Of a DNA stretch of 64,000 nucleotides, positions 7,925 through 19,932 are shown in pieces. The DNA is from Corynebacterium alimapuense (GTDB lineage Bacteria > Actinomycetota > Actinomycetes > Mycobacteriales > Mycobacteriaceae). The stretch lies in the NCBI RefSeq assembly GCF_003716585.1, contig NZ_PTJO01000003.1, positions 434,001 to 498,000 on the forward strand. The letters run 5' to 3'. The position numbers and the translations under genes are program-made. Under the pieces are notes generated by a model. It had not been told where the DNA came from, did no database searches, and saw only the letters and a list, made by a program, of their open reading frames with translations. The first letter of the stretch is position 1; each line of letters starts with the position of its first letter.

Positions 7925-8476
7925 CTAGACCAAACCCTCCTGCTCCTCTTCCAAAAATGCAGAGCGTCGGAAGACATAGACAAATGATGACAGAACGGAG
8001 ATTATCAGCAGCCAGAGGACATATGCCTGACTATCAATCGTGGACATGAAGTCCCACTGAGCTAGAACGTCATGAGTATTGGCGGCGAAGTTATTTCCCA
8101 TATGGGTAATAAACTGACCAACTCCCCACAGTATAAGTGCGGTAAGGGCAAACTCAACCAAACGCGCCATAGTGCGAGTGACACCGCCCTGGCGTCCGAA
8201 TCGAATGGCTACAACGGCAAGCAGACTCGCTGCAACCAGTAGTGCCAGAGTCGATATCGCATAGCCAACCAGGTAATAGCCCAGCGGACCACCTTCAACA
8301 ACCCCGAAAGGTACTCGACCCTGATCGAGCTGTGGCCCCAACAAGGGGGCGACGGCAACGTCGAGGGTCTGGGTGCTCACAGTCTCGACCACATCGCCGA
8401 TAATGAGTCCAAAAATCAGAACAAAAGGGACAATAGCGCCCCAGGTGGGCAGATGTCCGGCGCGTGAGGTGAACAT
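7925..8476 (-). CDS. DUF2975-family membrane protein
   Basis: This 183-residue integral membrane protein has four predicted spanning segments: about 12-35, 65-92, 105-125 and 150-170. The arrangement and the adjacent XRE gene fit the DUF2975 family. A function is not established. ATG 8476 is preceded by AGGAG at suitable spacing. The upstream region carries two strong palindromes, suggesting tight repression. The pair sits between rpsP and ffh and looks like an insertion into a block of translation and secretion genes. Confidence 0.75.
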   Translation of the reverse strand: MFTSRAGHLPTWGAIVPFVLIFGLIIGDVVETVSTQTLDVAVAPLLGPQLDQGRVPFGVVEGGPLGYYLVGYAISTLALLVAASLLAVVAIRFGRQGGVTRTMARLVEFALTALILWGVGQFITHMGNNFAANTHDVLAQWDFMSTIDSQAYVLWLLIISVLSSFVYVFRRSAFLEEEQEGLV

Positions 8477-8536
8477 GGGAATCTCCTAGCCGCTGTTGAA
8501 AGTAGAAGCTCAATTGGTTCCAACATTAAGCACCAA

Positions 8537-8585
8537 CATATCGCTTTACGATATGTCGATTATCGATATAGTACATCGATAATCG
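8537..8585 (-). promoter_or_regulatory. Tandem palindromic operators before the DUF2975/XRE operon
   Basis: Two inverted repeats stand 61 bp upstream of the DUF2975 gene. The first is CATATCG-N5-CGATATG (8537-8555). The second is CGATTATCGAT-N7-ATCGATAATCG (8557-8585). Both are built from ATCGAT-like half sites. This is the densest operator-like sequence in the window, and the neighbouring XRE protein is the obvious candidate ligand (inference). Confidence 0.6.
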
Positions 8586-8619
8586 ATATGAATGCAAGGG
8601 ATTCCCTCACTCTTGCCAC

Positions 8620-8654
8620 CAAAAAGTCCGCCATGCCAATCGGCACGACGGACT
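8620..8654 (-). terminator. ffh terminator
   Basis: Arms 8625-8637 and 8641-8654 form a hairpin with one or two mismatches and a 3-base loop. On the minus strand it is followed by TTTTT. It lies 24 bp after the ffh stop codon. Confidence 0.85.
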
Positions 8655-8677
8655 GCAGCGATAGTTCAGGAAGCAGG

Positions 8678-10300
8678 CTACTTCTTCTTTCCCTGACCGA
8701 AATCTAGATTGTCGAGGTCTAGGCCTTCCATGCCCTTGGGCATCTTCGGCATTCCAGGCATCTTGGGCATACCCGGCATCCCACCGCCACCCATCTGCTC
8801 CTGCATTTTCTGCAGCTGAGCCATATCTGGCATGCCTGGCATTCCACCCGGCATCTGCGGCTGGGTGGGCTTGTTCTTTATTGGCTTACGCTTGCCATTT
8901 TTACCCTTGCGACCCTTGGGCTTTTTCTTCGTGGCCGAACGCTTCATACCGCCGCCGCCCATCCCGAATTGCCCGGCCATCTTGCCCATCATCTTCTTAG
9001 CATCGAAGAAACGGTCCACCAATTGGTTAACCTCGGCCACAGCCACACCAGAACCAGCTGCGATGCGCTTGCGGCGGGAGGCATTCAGGATCTTGGGATC
9101 TTCGCGCTCAGCAGGGGTCATGCCGCGGATGATGGCTTGAATCCGATCGAGTTGGTTCTCGTCGACCATGCTGGCCATCTCGTTCATCTGCTTGCCACCA
9201 GGCAACATCTTGAGCAGATTGCCGATTGGCCCCATCTTGCGAATCATCAGCATCTGATCGAGGAAGTCTTCCAAAGTGAGCTCGCCAGAGCCCATCTTCA
9301 GTGCGGTTTCCTCGGCCTTTTTCTGGTCGAGAACGCCTTCAGCCTGCTCGATGAGGCTGAGCACATCGCCCATACCAAGAATTCGGCTGGCCATCCGCTC
9401 GGGGTGGAAGACATCGAAATCTTCCAGCTTTTCGCCAGTGGAGGCGAACATGATCGGTTTGCCCGTGACCTCACGGATGGACAGCGCTGCGCCACCTCGG
9501 GCGTCACCGTCAAGCTTGGTCAACACCACACCGGTGAAATCCACACCATCACGGAAGGACTGAGCGGTGGTGACCGCATCCTGACCGATCATGGCGTCAA
9601 TGACGAACAAGACCTCATCCGGGTTGATCGCATCCCGAATATTGCGGGCCTGGCTCATCAACGTCTCGTCAATGCCCAATCGACCAGCGGTATCGACGAT
9701 GACCACATCGTGGAGTGTTCGTTTAGCCTCTTCGATTCCTTGCTTAGCGACGCCAACGGGGTCGCCGTGGGAGGTTCCCATCTCGTGCTCATAGGATTCC
9801 ATCGACGTGCCCGGATCGGGTGCGAAGGTAGGAACACCTGCCCGTTCACCCACGATCTGGAGCTGCTGGACCGCACCGGGTCGCTGGAGGTCACAGGCCA
9901 CCAGCATCGGGGTGTGCCCCTGCTTAGTCAGATGCTTAGCCAGCTTGCCGGCCAAGGTGGTTTTACCCGCACCTTGCAGGCCTGCCAGCATGATGACCGT
10001 CGGCGGATTCTTGGCCAGCTGAATCCGTCGGGTCTCACCACCGAGGATCTCAACAAGTTCCTCGTTGACGATCTTGACCACTTGCTGGGCCGGGTTAAGA
10101 GCTTCAGAGACCTCCGCGCCAGCGGCGCGTTCCTTGATCTTTTTAATGAAGCCGCGGACAACCGCCAACGAGACATCGGCCTCGAGCAATGCGAGACGAA
10201 TCTCGCGGGCTGTGGCATTGATATCCGCCTCGGTCAGCTTGCCCTTGCCACGTAGCCCGGTAAGGGCACCGGTTAGGCGGTCAGACAGAGACTCAAACAC
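8678..10300 (-). CDS. ffh: Signal recognition particle protein Ffh
   Basis: Ffh binds signal peptides and the SRP RNA and delivers ribosomes to FtsY. The 540-residue protein has the N domain (1-90), the G domain with GLQGAGKT at 107-114, DTAGR and TKLDGDARGG, and a methionine-rich M domain. The C terminus is long, with a basic patch (TKKKPKGRKGKNGKRK) and Met-Pro-Gly repeats (GMPGMPKMPGMPKMPKGM). The start is GTG 10300 with AGGAG upstream. Its partner FtsY is at 14445-16244. Confidence 0.97.
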   Translation of the reverse strand: MFESLSDRLTGALTGLRGKGKLTEADINATAREIRLALLEADVSLAVVRGFIKKIKERAAGAEVSEALNPAQQVVKIVNEELVEILGGETRRIQLAKNPPTVIMLAGLQGAGKTTLAGKLAKHLTKQGHTPMLVACDLQRPGAVQQLQIVGERAGVPTFAPDPGTSMESYEHEMGTSHGDPVGVAKQGIEEAKRTLHDVVIVDTAGRLGIDETLMSQARNIRDAINPDEVLFVIDAMIGQDAVTTAQSFRDGVDFTGVVLTKLDGDARGGAALSIREVTGKPIMFASTGEKLEDFDVFHPERMASRILGMGDVLSLIEQAEGVLDQKKAEETALKMGSGELTLEDFLDQMLMIRKMGPIGNLLKMLPGGKQMNEMASMVDENQLDRIQAIIRGMTPAEREDPKILNASRRKRIAAGSGVAVAEVNQLVDRFFDAKKMMGKMAGQFGMGGGGMKRSATKKKPKGRKGKNGKRKPIKNKPTQPQMPGGMPGMPDMAQLQKMQEQMGGGGMPGMPKMPGMPKMPKGMEGLDLDNLDFGQGKKK

Positions 10301-10356
10301 TGGGGCACTCTCCTGCGATAATCAGGCTCAACGTGATTTGCGATAACTTCCCTATG

Positions 10357-14195
<3,839 letters not shown>

Positions 14196-14310
14196 AGGCT
14201 GGCCTCCTTGTGACTAGAAGCTCGGACACAAAATCCGAGCGATTCGGTAACTATCAAATCTGTAGGTCGACCGATTTTGTCGACGCTTTGACTATAGAGC
14301 CATGAGGATG

Positions 14311-14332
14311 TTTTCGATAGTCCGATAGTTAA
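14311..14332. promoter_or_regulatory. AmtR-like operator upstream of amtB
   Basis: The stretch reads TTTTCGAT, six bases, then ATAGTTAA. The published AmtR pattern is about tttCTAT-N6-ATAG-a/t-A. The second half matches fully and the first has one change (CGAT for CTAT). A weaker CTAT-containing stretch lies at 14251-14265. The location ahead of amtB-glnK-glnD fits nitrogen control. Confidence 0.6.
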
Positions 14333-14387
14333 ACTACCTTGAAAGCCCCTTTTTTTTACCCCCGACCAATCCACCCAAGACGCAAGA

Positions 14388-14427
14388 AACCGCCTGGAGG
14401 ATTATTCTATTTCCCCTCCAGGCGGTT
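14388..14427. terminator. Terminator after ftsY
   Basis: Perfect 13-base arms (14388-14400 and 14415-14427, AACCGCCTGGAGG and its complement) enclose a 14-base loop, 18 bp after the ftsY stop codon. The T-run on the minus strand is interrupted (TTTCTT). A run of eight T at about 14350 is an additional T tract nearby. Confidence 0.7.
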
Positions 14428-14444
14428 CCTACCGAACTATTCAA

Positions 14445-16244
14445 TTAGCCCAGCAATGCATCGACGAAACTCTCGATTTCGAACGGTGCCAGGTCATCTG
14501 CACCTTCTCCTAGGCCAACAAGTTTAACTGGGACTCCCAGCTCTTCCTGGACCTTAAAGACGATTCCCCCCTTGGCCGTACCATCTAGCTTGGTCAGCAC
14601 CACTCCTGTGATGTCGACAACATCACGGAATACGCGGGCCTGGGTCAATCCGTTTTGGCCCACCGTTGCATCAAGAACCAGGAGAACTTCGTCAACGACA
14701 GCCTTCTTCTCCACCACTCGTTTAACCTTGCCCAACTGATCCATCAGACCCGTTGCAGTGTGCAAGCGCCCCGCAGTGTCAATCAACACCACATCAGCTT
14801 GCTGCTCGATTCCCTTAGCGACGGCGTCGAAGGCCACCGATGCGGGATCTGCTCCCTCCGCACCACGCACCGTCGAAGCACCAACTCGCTTACCCCAGGT
14901 CTCCAGCTGGTCGGCGGCCGCAGCACGGAAAGTATCGGCGGCACCTAATACGACCTTGTGCCCCATCGATACCAACACTCGAGCAAGCTTGCCCGTGGTT
15001 GTGGTCTTGCCTGTGCCATTAACACCAACTACCAAGACGACGGCAGGCTTGCCTTCATAAGGCATGGCCTTAATAGAGCGGTCCAAATCAGGACGACCAG
15101 CTTCAATCAGCGTCTCTCTGAGCGTTGCACGTGCTTCGGCTTCGCTGGTGACTCCTTGGCCGGCAATCTTCTCCCTGAGTGACTCAACGACCTTCATCGT
15201 CACAGCGGTACCTAGATCAGCCATGATCAACGTGTCTTCAATTTCTTCCCAGGCATCTTCATCAAGATCTCCTGCGGAAAGAATGCCGAGCACGCCTTGG
15301 CCAATGACGTTTTGGGAACGCGATAGCCTGCCGCGAAGGCGTCCCAGCCTTCCGGATGCAGCCTCGATGTCTTCAACCGGAGCAGTTTCTTCCGCAGGAG
15401 CTGGCTTTTCTTCTGGGACCGGAGTCTCTTCGAGTGCAGCTTCGACAGCTTCCTCGACCACCTGCGCGGCCGCGGCTGCTTCCTCCGCCTCTTCAACAAC
15501 CTCTTCAACAACTGGGGTCTCAGGTGTTGGCTCCACCACAGCTTCAACCGGTTTATCAGCAACTTCAGGTACTACAACTGGCTCAACAATCTCTGGCTGC
15601 GCAGGCTCAGCAACTTCCACGGCTTCTACCGGCTCTGTTTGCTCGGGTTCTACCGGAGTAGTCGGCTCTACAGGTACTGCATCCTCGATAGCCTCGACAG
15701 GCTCTGCGGGCTCCGGAGTTGCAGGCTCTACTGGAGCAACAGGTTCGGCAGGAGCAGCTGGTTCGACGACCTTCGGAGTCTCTTCCGCTGCTTCCACAGC
15801 CTCCGCAGGTTCTGCAGACTCCACGTCCTCCACAGGTTCTGCAGACTCTACAGATTCTGCAGTCTCTGGCTGCTGTGGTTGCACTGGGACAGCGGGCACA
15901 ACCGGTTCAACAGGAGCAACAGGTTCGGCGACCTTCGGTGGCGTCTCCGCTGCTGCTACCTCTATCTCTACCTCTGAGGCAGGTTTTACCTCCGGGGAGG
16001 CTAATTCCTGGTCGGGCAAAAGAGCAGGCTCTTTAGTAGCTTCTTTGGCTGGGGCAAAGTTGAAACCACCGGCTGCCTGGTAATTTCCCGACTTTTCTTC
16101 TCGGGTCAATTCCTTTGGTGATTCATCCTTCTTTTCGAAGCTGACGGTCTTAGATTTTTTACGCTGAATCCCGTAGACGATGAGCGCGACTACCACCACA
16201 GCGATGATGAGCGCGATGATCCCGATAAGAAGATAGATGTCCAT
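14445..16244 (-). CDS. ftsY: Signal recognition particle receptor FtsY, long acidic linker
   Basis: FtsY docks the ribosome-SRP complex at the membrane. The 599-residue protein has an N-terminal hydrophobic segment (about 3-24), a linker of about 250 residues made almost only of Glu, Pro, Val, Ala and Thr (EPVAPVEP-type repeats), then the NG GTPase with GVNGTGKTTTTGKL near residue 407, DTAGRLH and TKLDGTAKGG. An N-terminal span plus acidic linker is found in other actinobacterial FtsY proteins. Its partner ffh lies 4 kb away in the same direction. Confidence 0.95.
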   Translation of the reverse strand: MDIYLLIGIIALIIAVVVVALIVYGIQRKKSKTVSFEKKDESPKELTREEKSGNYQAAGGFNFAPAKEATKEPALLPDQELASPEVKPASEVEIEVAAAETPPKVAEPVAPVEPVVPAVPVQPQQPETAESVESAEPVEDVESAEPAEAVEAAEETPKVVEPAAPAEPVAPVEPATPEPAEPVEAIEDAVPVEPTTPVEPEQTEPVEAVEVAEPAQPEIVEPVVVPEVADKPVEAVVEPTPETPVVEEVVEEAEEAAAAAQVVEEAVEAALEETPVPEEKPAPAEETAPVEDIEAASGRLGRLRGRLSRSQNVIGQGVLGILSAGDLDEDAWEEIEDTLIMADLGTAVTMKVVESLREKIAGQGVTSEAEARATLRETLIEAGRPDLDRSIKAMPYEGKPAVVLVVGVNGTGKTTTTGKLARVLVSMGHKVVLGAADTFRAAAADQLETWGKRVGASTVRGAEGADPASVAFDAVAKGIEQQADVVLIDTAGRLHTATGLMDQLGKVKRVVEKKAVVDEVLLVLDATVGQNGLTQARVFRDVVDITGVVLTKLDGTAKGGIVFKVQEELGVPVKLVGLGEGADDLAPFEIESFVDALLG

Positions 16245-16342
16245 GCCCTACATAGTGGCAGTAGCGAACGAATTTCTCACACTTAATCGAGATCGGGTTT
16301 ATTTCACACAGCTAATTATCTGAACCTGGCTGGTTCTCGCTA

Positions 16343-16633
16343 TCAGCGGGTAGTGAAACCCACGACGCCTTTCGGCGTCGCCCACAACACGACGACAGTC
16401 TCGACTCGACCTGGCCGGCGGTAGGAACTGGGCTGTTGTTCTAAACGCTCAAGCAGTTCTGCCACCTGCCCGGATGGTCCTTCAACGACGACACAAACGC
16501 GGCCGTCGATAAGGTTGTTGGCAGAGCCTGACAGGCCCAATTCCATGGCCTGGGAGCGGGTCCACCAACGAAAACCAACCCCCTGAACATTGCCGTGGAC
16601 AAAGGCGGTCAGTCGGGTCGGTTTCTCGTTCAC
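16343..16633 (-). CDS. acyP: Acylphosphatase
   Basis: Acylphosphatases hydrolyse carboxyl-phosphate bonds in small acyl phosphates. The 96-residue protein shows the family core TAFVHGNVQGVGFRWWTRSQA, with the catalytic Arg (in GFRWW) and the Asn in SANNLIDGRV, then VVVEGP. The start GTG overlaps the stop of the symporter gene as GTGA, so the two are coupled. The C-terminal coding end contains a small hairpin (16363-16380). Confidence 0.93.
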   Translation of the reverse strand: MNEKPTRLTAFVHGNVQGVGFRWWTRSQAMELGLSGSANNLIDGRVCVVVEGPSGQVAELLERLEQQPSSYRRPGRVETVVVLWATPKGVVGFTTR

Positions 16634-18123
16634 CGAGCTTGGTCTTTCTCGCTACGACGCGTGGCCGAATCGGACCCATCCCACACCTCGACGTTTTTAA
16701 GCTCCGGAAGCATGTCCCGGTGGAATACCGGATCCAGGCCAGCAGTGCGCTGTTCGCGGTAGTTGCCCAATAGTTTGATGGCTACTCCAGCCAGCGGCAC
16801 GATGGCAATGAGGTTGATGATCACCATGGTGGCCGCGAAGGTATCACCCAAAGCCCAAACCAACGGCAGCGAGCCGATGGCACCGAAGAACACGAAACCG
16901 ATGACGACGACGCGGAAGGAGTTTAGCCACATCGACGACTTCGTCAGGTACTGGATATTGGCCTGCGCCAGGTAGTAGTTGCCCAGGATGGAGGAAAACG
17001 CCAAGAAGAAGAGGACAAAAGTAACGAAGTGAGTACCCCAAGGGCCAACGACGTTAGCCAACGCCTCCTGAGTTAGGGATGCACCCTGAATGGATTCGCC
17101 ATACACCGGATTGGTACCAAGCAAAATGATCAGCGCGGTGATGGTGCAGATCACGAGAGTATCGAAGTAGACGCCCAAGGTCTGGACCAAGCCCTGCTTG
17201 ACCGGGTGTGAAACGGTTGCCGTAGCAGCAGCGTTGGGGGCCGAGCCCTGCCCTGCTTCGTTGGAGAACAACCCGCGACGCATACCGTTGATGAAGGCGG
17301 CACCGACGGTGGCACCAGCGACTTCACGGAAGCCCAAAGCTTGACCAACGATATCTGCCAGGACTCCAGGTACTTCCTCGATACGCAGCACGATCACGAT
17401 CCCAGCGACCGCCAGGTAAGCGATCGCCATGAAAGGAACGAGTACCTGGGTGACATTGGCAATGCGGTGAACCCCGCCAAAGACGACCGCAGCGGTAGCA
17501 AGCGCCATAATGCCGCCAACAACCAGCTTGAAAGCTAGGTCATCGCGATCAAGGGAACCACCGACGGCTTCCACGATGGAGTTGGTCTGAATAGCGTTAT
17601 AAACAAAGCCATAAGTAAGGGAAATGGCGACAGCAAAAATTAGTGCCAAACGCTTGGCGTTCATTCCTCGAGTCATGTAATAAGCCGGGCCGCCACGGTA
17701 GGTGCCATCAGGATCTCGGGTCTTCCATAGCTGTGCCAAAGTCGCCTCGACGAAGGCGGTAGCGCCACCGATGATGGCGATCATCCACATCCAAAACACC
17801 GCGCCGGGTCCACCAAGGGTGATGGCCACCGCGACTCCGGCGATGTTGCCGGTACCTACGCGTGAGGCCGCCGAAATGGTGAAGGCCTTGAACGCGGAGA
17901 TTCCGTTATCTTTCTTTTTGTCTTCTCCTTTGCGCACGTCCTCATCGGGATCATTGTGACCAGGTTTTTCGATAATTGCCCGGAACATATCCGGGACCAT
18001 CCGCAGCTGAACGAGAACCGTCCGGATGCCAAAGTACGTACCTGCAGCAATCAGCAGCCACGGGACGACAGTCCAGAGATTGTCATTAATAGTCCCGGTA
18101 ATAAAGGACTCGAAGGATTCCAT
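16630..18123 (-). CDS. Sodium:alanine/glycine symporter (AGCS family)
   Basis: A 497-residue membrane transporter with the AGCS signature region around SAASRVGTGNIAGVAVAITLGGPG and the block GMRRGLFSNEAGQGSAPNAA. It should import alanine or glycine with sodium. ATG 18123 (MESFESFITGTINDN) is taken as start. The longer open frame to 18219 has no good ribosome site, and neither does ATG 18123. It is coupled to acyP downstream. The exact amino acid substrate cannot be read from the sequence. Confidence 0.88.
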   Translation of the reverse strand: MESFESFITGTINDNLWTVVPWLLIAAGTYFGIRTVLVQLRMVPDMFRAIIEKPGHNDPDEDVRKGEDKKKDNGISAFKAFTISAASRVGTGNIAGVAVAITLGGPGAVFWMWMIAIIGGATAFVEATLAQLWKTRDPDGTYRGGPAYYMTRGMNAKRLALIFAVAISLTYGFVYNAIQTNSIVEAVGGSLDRDDLAFKLVVGGIMALATAAVVFGGVHRIANVTQVLVPFMAIAYLAVAGIVIVLRIEEVPGVLADIVGQALGFREVAGATVGAAFINGMRRGLFSNEAGQGSAPNAAATATVSHPVKQGLVQTLGVYFDTLVICTITALIILLGTNPVYGESIQGASLTQEALANVVGPWGTHFVTFVLFFLAFSSILGNYYLAQANIQYLTKSSMWLNSFRVVVIGFVFFGAIGSLPLVWALGDTFAATMVIINLIAIVPLAGVAIKLLGNYREQRTAGLDPVFHRDMLPELKNVEVWDGSDSATRRSEKDQAR

Positions 18124-18475
18124 GGGAAAGAAACTACCATGGGATAGAAAACATCCTGCACCCAAGATGGCGCTAGATTTATGATTTCTGGCAGGCCACA
18201 TAGTGGTGAGCGAAACCAAAAATGGCGAGGAAATTTAGCTCAGGGTGATGGAGTACGCGCACAGTTTCGAGGCAATATTTACGCCGATTCAGGCTAGATT
18301 TAGCCAGTATAATTAGGCGAACACAATGCAGAAAGACACAAGGGTAGATAACAATAATACCGCTTCTCAGAAACATCGCCCTTATCGCACCACCACGAGA
18401 TCTAAAGCCACATCCCGAACGGGAAGCTCGCACACTCTGCTTCTCTCCTATCTAGTTTTCAGATCTTGGAGCATC
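18124..18475. other. Divergent promoter region
   Basis: This gap of about 350 bp separates the symporter from the plus-strand gene at 18476. On the plus strand TATAAT at 18308-18313 is a perfect -10, and just before it lies GGCTA-GATT-TAGCC (18292-18305), a palindrome in the spacer that could be an operator. The frame of the downstream gene is open back to an ATG at 18326, but the extra residues look like translated non-coding DNA. Confidence 0.45.
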
Positions 18476-19141
18476 ATGGCTGTTCAATCATTTAGCGACT
18501 ATCTCAACCATATTGGCGACCGCACTGATCTTTATGAACTGGTGGCTGGCTATACCGGCGCCCAGAAGGTCATTTACCCTGGCAGCTATCTTGACCTGGC
18601 ACCTTCCTATATCTGGCACGACGTCACCTACTTGGATTCTGATGCCCGCGCCCAGCGAGCTTTCGCACAGCCGAATACCGCTCAAGATCTGGCGCGTCGC
18701 TTTCGGCGCTACGCGTACGACCCCAGCATCAGCTTCGTGGCTGGGGATTACACGCACACGCTCAACGAACTTCCTCGCGACGGTTGGGAGCTGGCTATCT
18801 CGATGTATACCGGCCCAGTTTTCGAACATATAAAGCAGTGCATTCAGCCCGGTGGCTGGTTATTGGCCAATAACAGCCATGCCGACGCTGGCTTGGCTTT
18901 CCTTGATCCTGATTACCAACTCGTCGCGGCAGTGTCCCAGCACGATGATGGCTATCAACTCATTACTGAGAACCTCAACCAGTTTTTCCAGCCCAAGCGC
19001 CCGCCTCACCCCACCAATGAGTACCTGCTTAACGACGGCCGAGGAGTTCGCTACACCCGCACCGCTGATGTCTATCTCTTCCGCCGCGCAGCTATCAACC
19101 CTGTTGGCACTGCGGGCAAAAATGGCTCGAGCGGTTCATGA
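18476..19141 (+). CDS. Unknown protein, possibly methyltransferase-like
   Basis: A 221-residue soluble protein. The pattern GYTGAQKVIYPGSYLDLAPS, then VTYLDSDARAQRAF, then SFVAGDYTHTLNELPRDGWELAISMY and IKQCIQPGGWLLANNSHAD resembles strands and loops of a Rossmann-type methyltransferase. The glycine-rich SAM motif is replaced by YPGSYLD, so activity is doubtful. ATG 18476 has TGGAG upstream. Its last 47 bases overlap the 3' end of mutM on the other strand. Confidence 0.65.
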   Translation: MAVQSFSDYLNHIGDRTDLYELVAGYTGAQKVIYPGSYLDLAPSYIWHDVTYLDSDARAQRAFAQPNTAQDLARRFRRYAYDPSISFVAGDYTHTLNELPRDGWELAISMYTGPVFEHIKQCIQPGGWLLANNSHADAGLAFLDPDYQLVAAVSQHDDGYQLITENLNQFFQPKRPPHPTNEYLLNDGRGVRYTRTADVYLFRRAAINPVGTAGKNGSSGS

Positions 19142-19931
19142 ACTTCTCACGCCTGATTGGAGTTAGACAACGAGGACACGGCTGCCCTTGCTGCCCATAG
19201 ACATTGAGGGAACGGGAAAAGTAACCAGAGGCACCATTGACGTTGACATAAAGAGCATCGAAACTGGTTCCACCAGCGTCCAAAGCGCGGCGCATGACCT
19301 CAGCGGCGGCGTCGAGAAGCGCAACAACATCGCGCTGGCGCAGACTTGAAGCCCGGCGCGTTGGCGAGATCTGTGCCTGCCAGAGGGACTCATCGGCATA
19401 GATATTGCCGATTCCGCTGACTACCGTCTGATCAAGCAACACCGATTTGATCGCTGCTTTCTTCCCTCTGATGCGTCGAGCCACCGTGATTGGATCAAAG
19501 TCCTTTTCGAGCGGATCAAGCGCAATATGGGCGGCTGGTTCCGGGACGCCACCTACCATCGGGGTATGTAGCCAGCGTCCGAACGTTCGTTGATCGACGA
19601 AGGCCAGTTCGAGCGCATGCCCGTTTTTAGTGCTCAGTTCTGAATGGATCCGCAGATGCGATGAGGTGCACGATCCGGGCTCGCCTACGAGCAGTTGGCC
19701 ACTCATCCCAAGATGGATAAATAGAGCAGAATCCTGCCCTAAATCACACCAGAGGTATTTTCCACGCCGATCTACCGAGTGGATCGTGGCACCGTTGAGC
19801 AGGGCTGCCAAGGGTGCATCCTGGCCACGGTTAGCGCGCGGATGTAGCACCTCAACATCAGTGAAACGGGCACCTAATAGGTGTTTTTCCAGCCCGCGAC
19901 GAACGACCTCGACTTCCGGAAGTTCGGGCAT
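19095..19931 (-). CDS. mutM: Formamidopyrimidine-DNA glycosylase (Fpg)
   Basis: MutM removes 8-oxoguanine and opened purines and cuts at the abasic site. The 278-residue protein starts MPELPEVEVVRRGL with the catalytic Pro1-Glu2, has the conserved lysine region, an H2TH block (LDQTVVSGIGNIYADESLWQ), and a C-terminal zinc finger CPRC-N16-CPQC. It begins one base after the rnc stop codon. Its 3' end, which encodes the second half of the zinc finger, overlaps the convergent gene by 47 bases. Confidence 0.95.
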   Translation of the reverse strand: MPELPEVEVVRRGLEKHLLGARFTDVEVLHPRANRGQDAPLAALLNGATIHSVDRRGKYLWCDLGQDSALFIHLGMSGQLLVGEPGSCTSSHLRIHSELSTKNGHALELAFVDQRTFGRWLHTPMVGGVPEPAAHIALDPLEKDFDPITVARRIRGKKAAIKSVLLDQTVVSGIGNIYADESLWQAQISPTRRASSLRQRDVVALLDAAAEVMRRALDAGGTSFDALYVNVNGASGYFSRSLNVYGQQGQPCPRCLTPIRREKFMNRSSHFCPQCQQG

Positions 19932-19932
19932 A

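Noticed and set aside
8969..10255. 428-residue open frame on the plus strand
   Set aside because: It is fully antisense to ffh, and the product looks like a shadow translation (rich in His, Leu and Asp).
15064..16083. 339-residue Ser/Thr/Gly-rich frame on the plus strand
   Set aside because: It is the complement of the Glu/Pro/Val-rich linker of ftsY, which automatically gives a Ser/Thr/Gly-rich frame.
16363..16380. Hairpin in the 3' end of the acylphosphatase gene
   Set aside because: The stem is only 7 bp and lies within coding sequence with no T-run. Too weak to call a terminator.
18326..18475. 50-residue N-terminal extension of the gene at 18476
   Set aside because: Although a TATAAT stands before ATG 18326, the extension has the composition of non-coding DNA, while ATG 18476 has TGGAG upstream.
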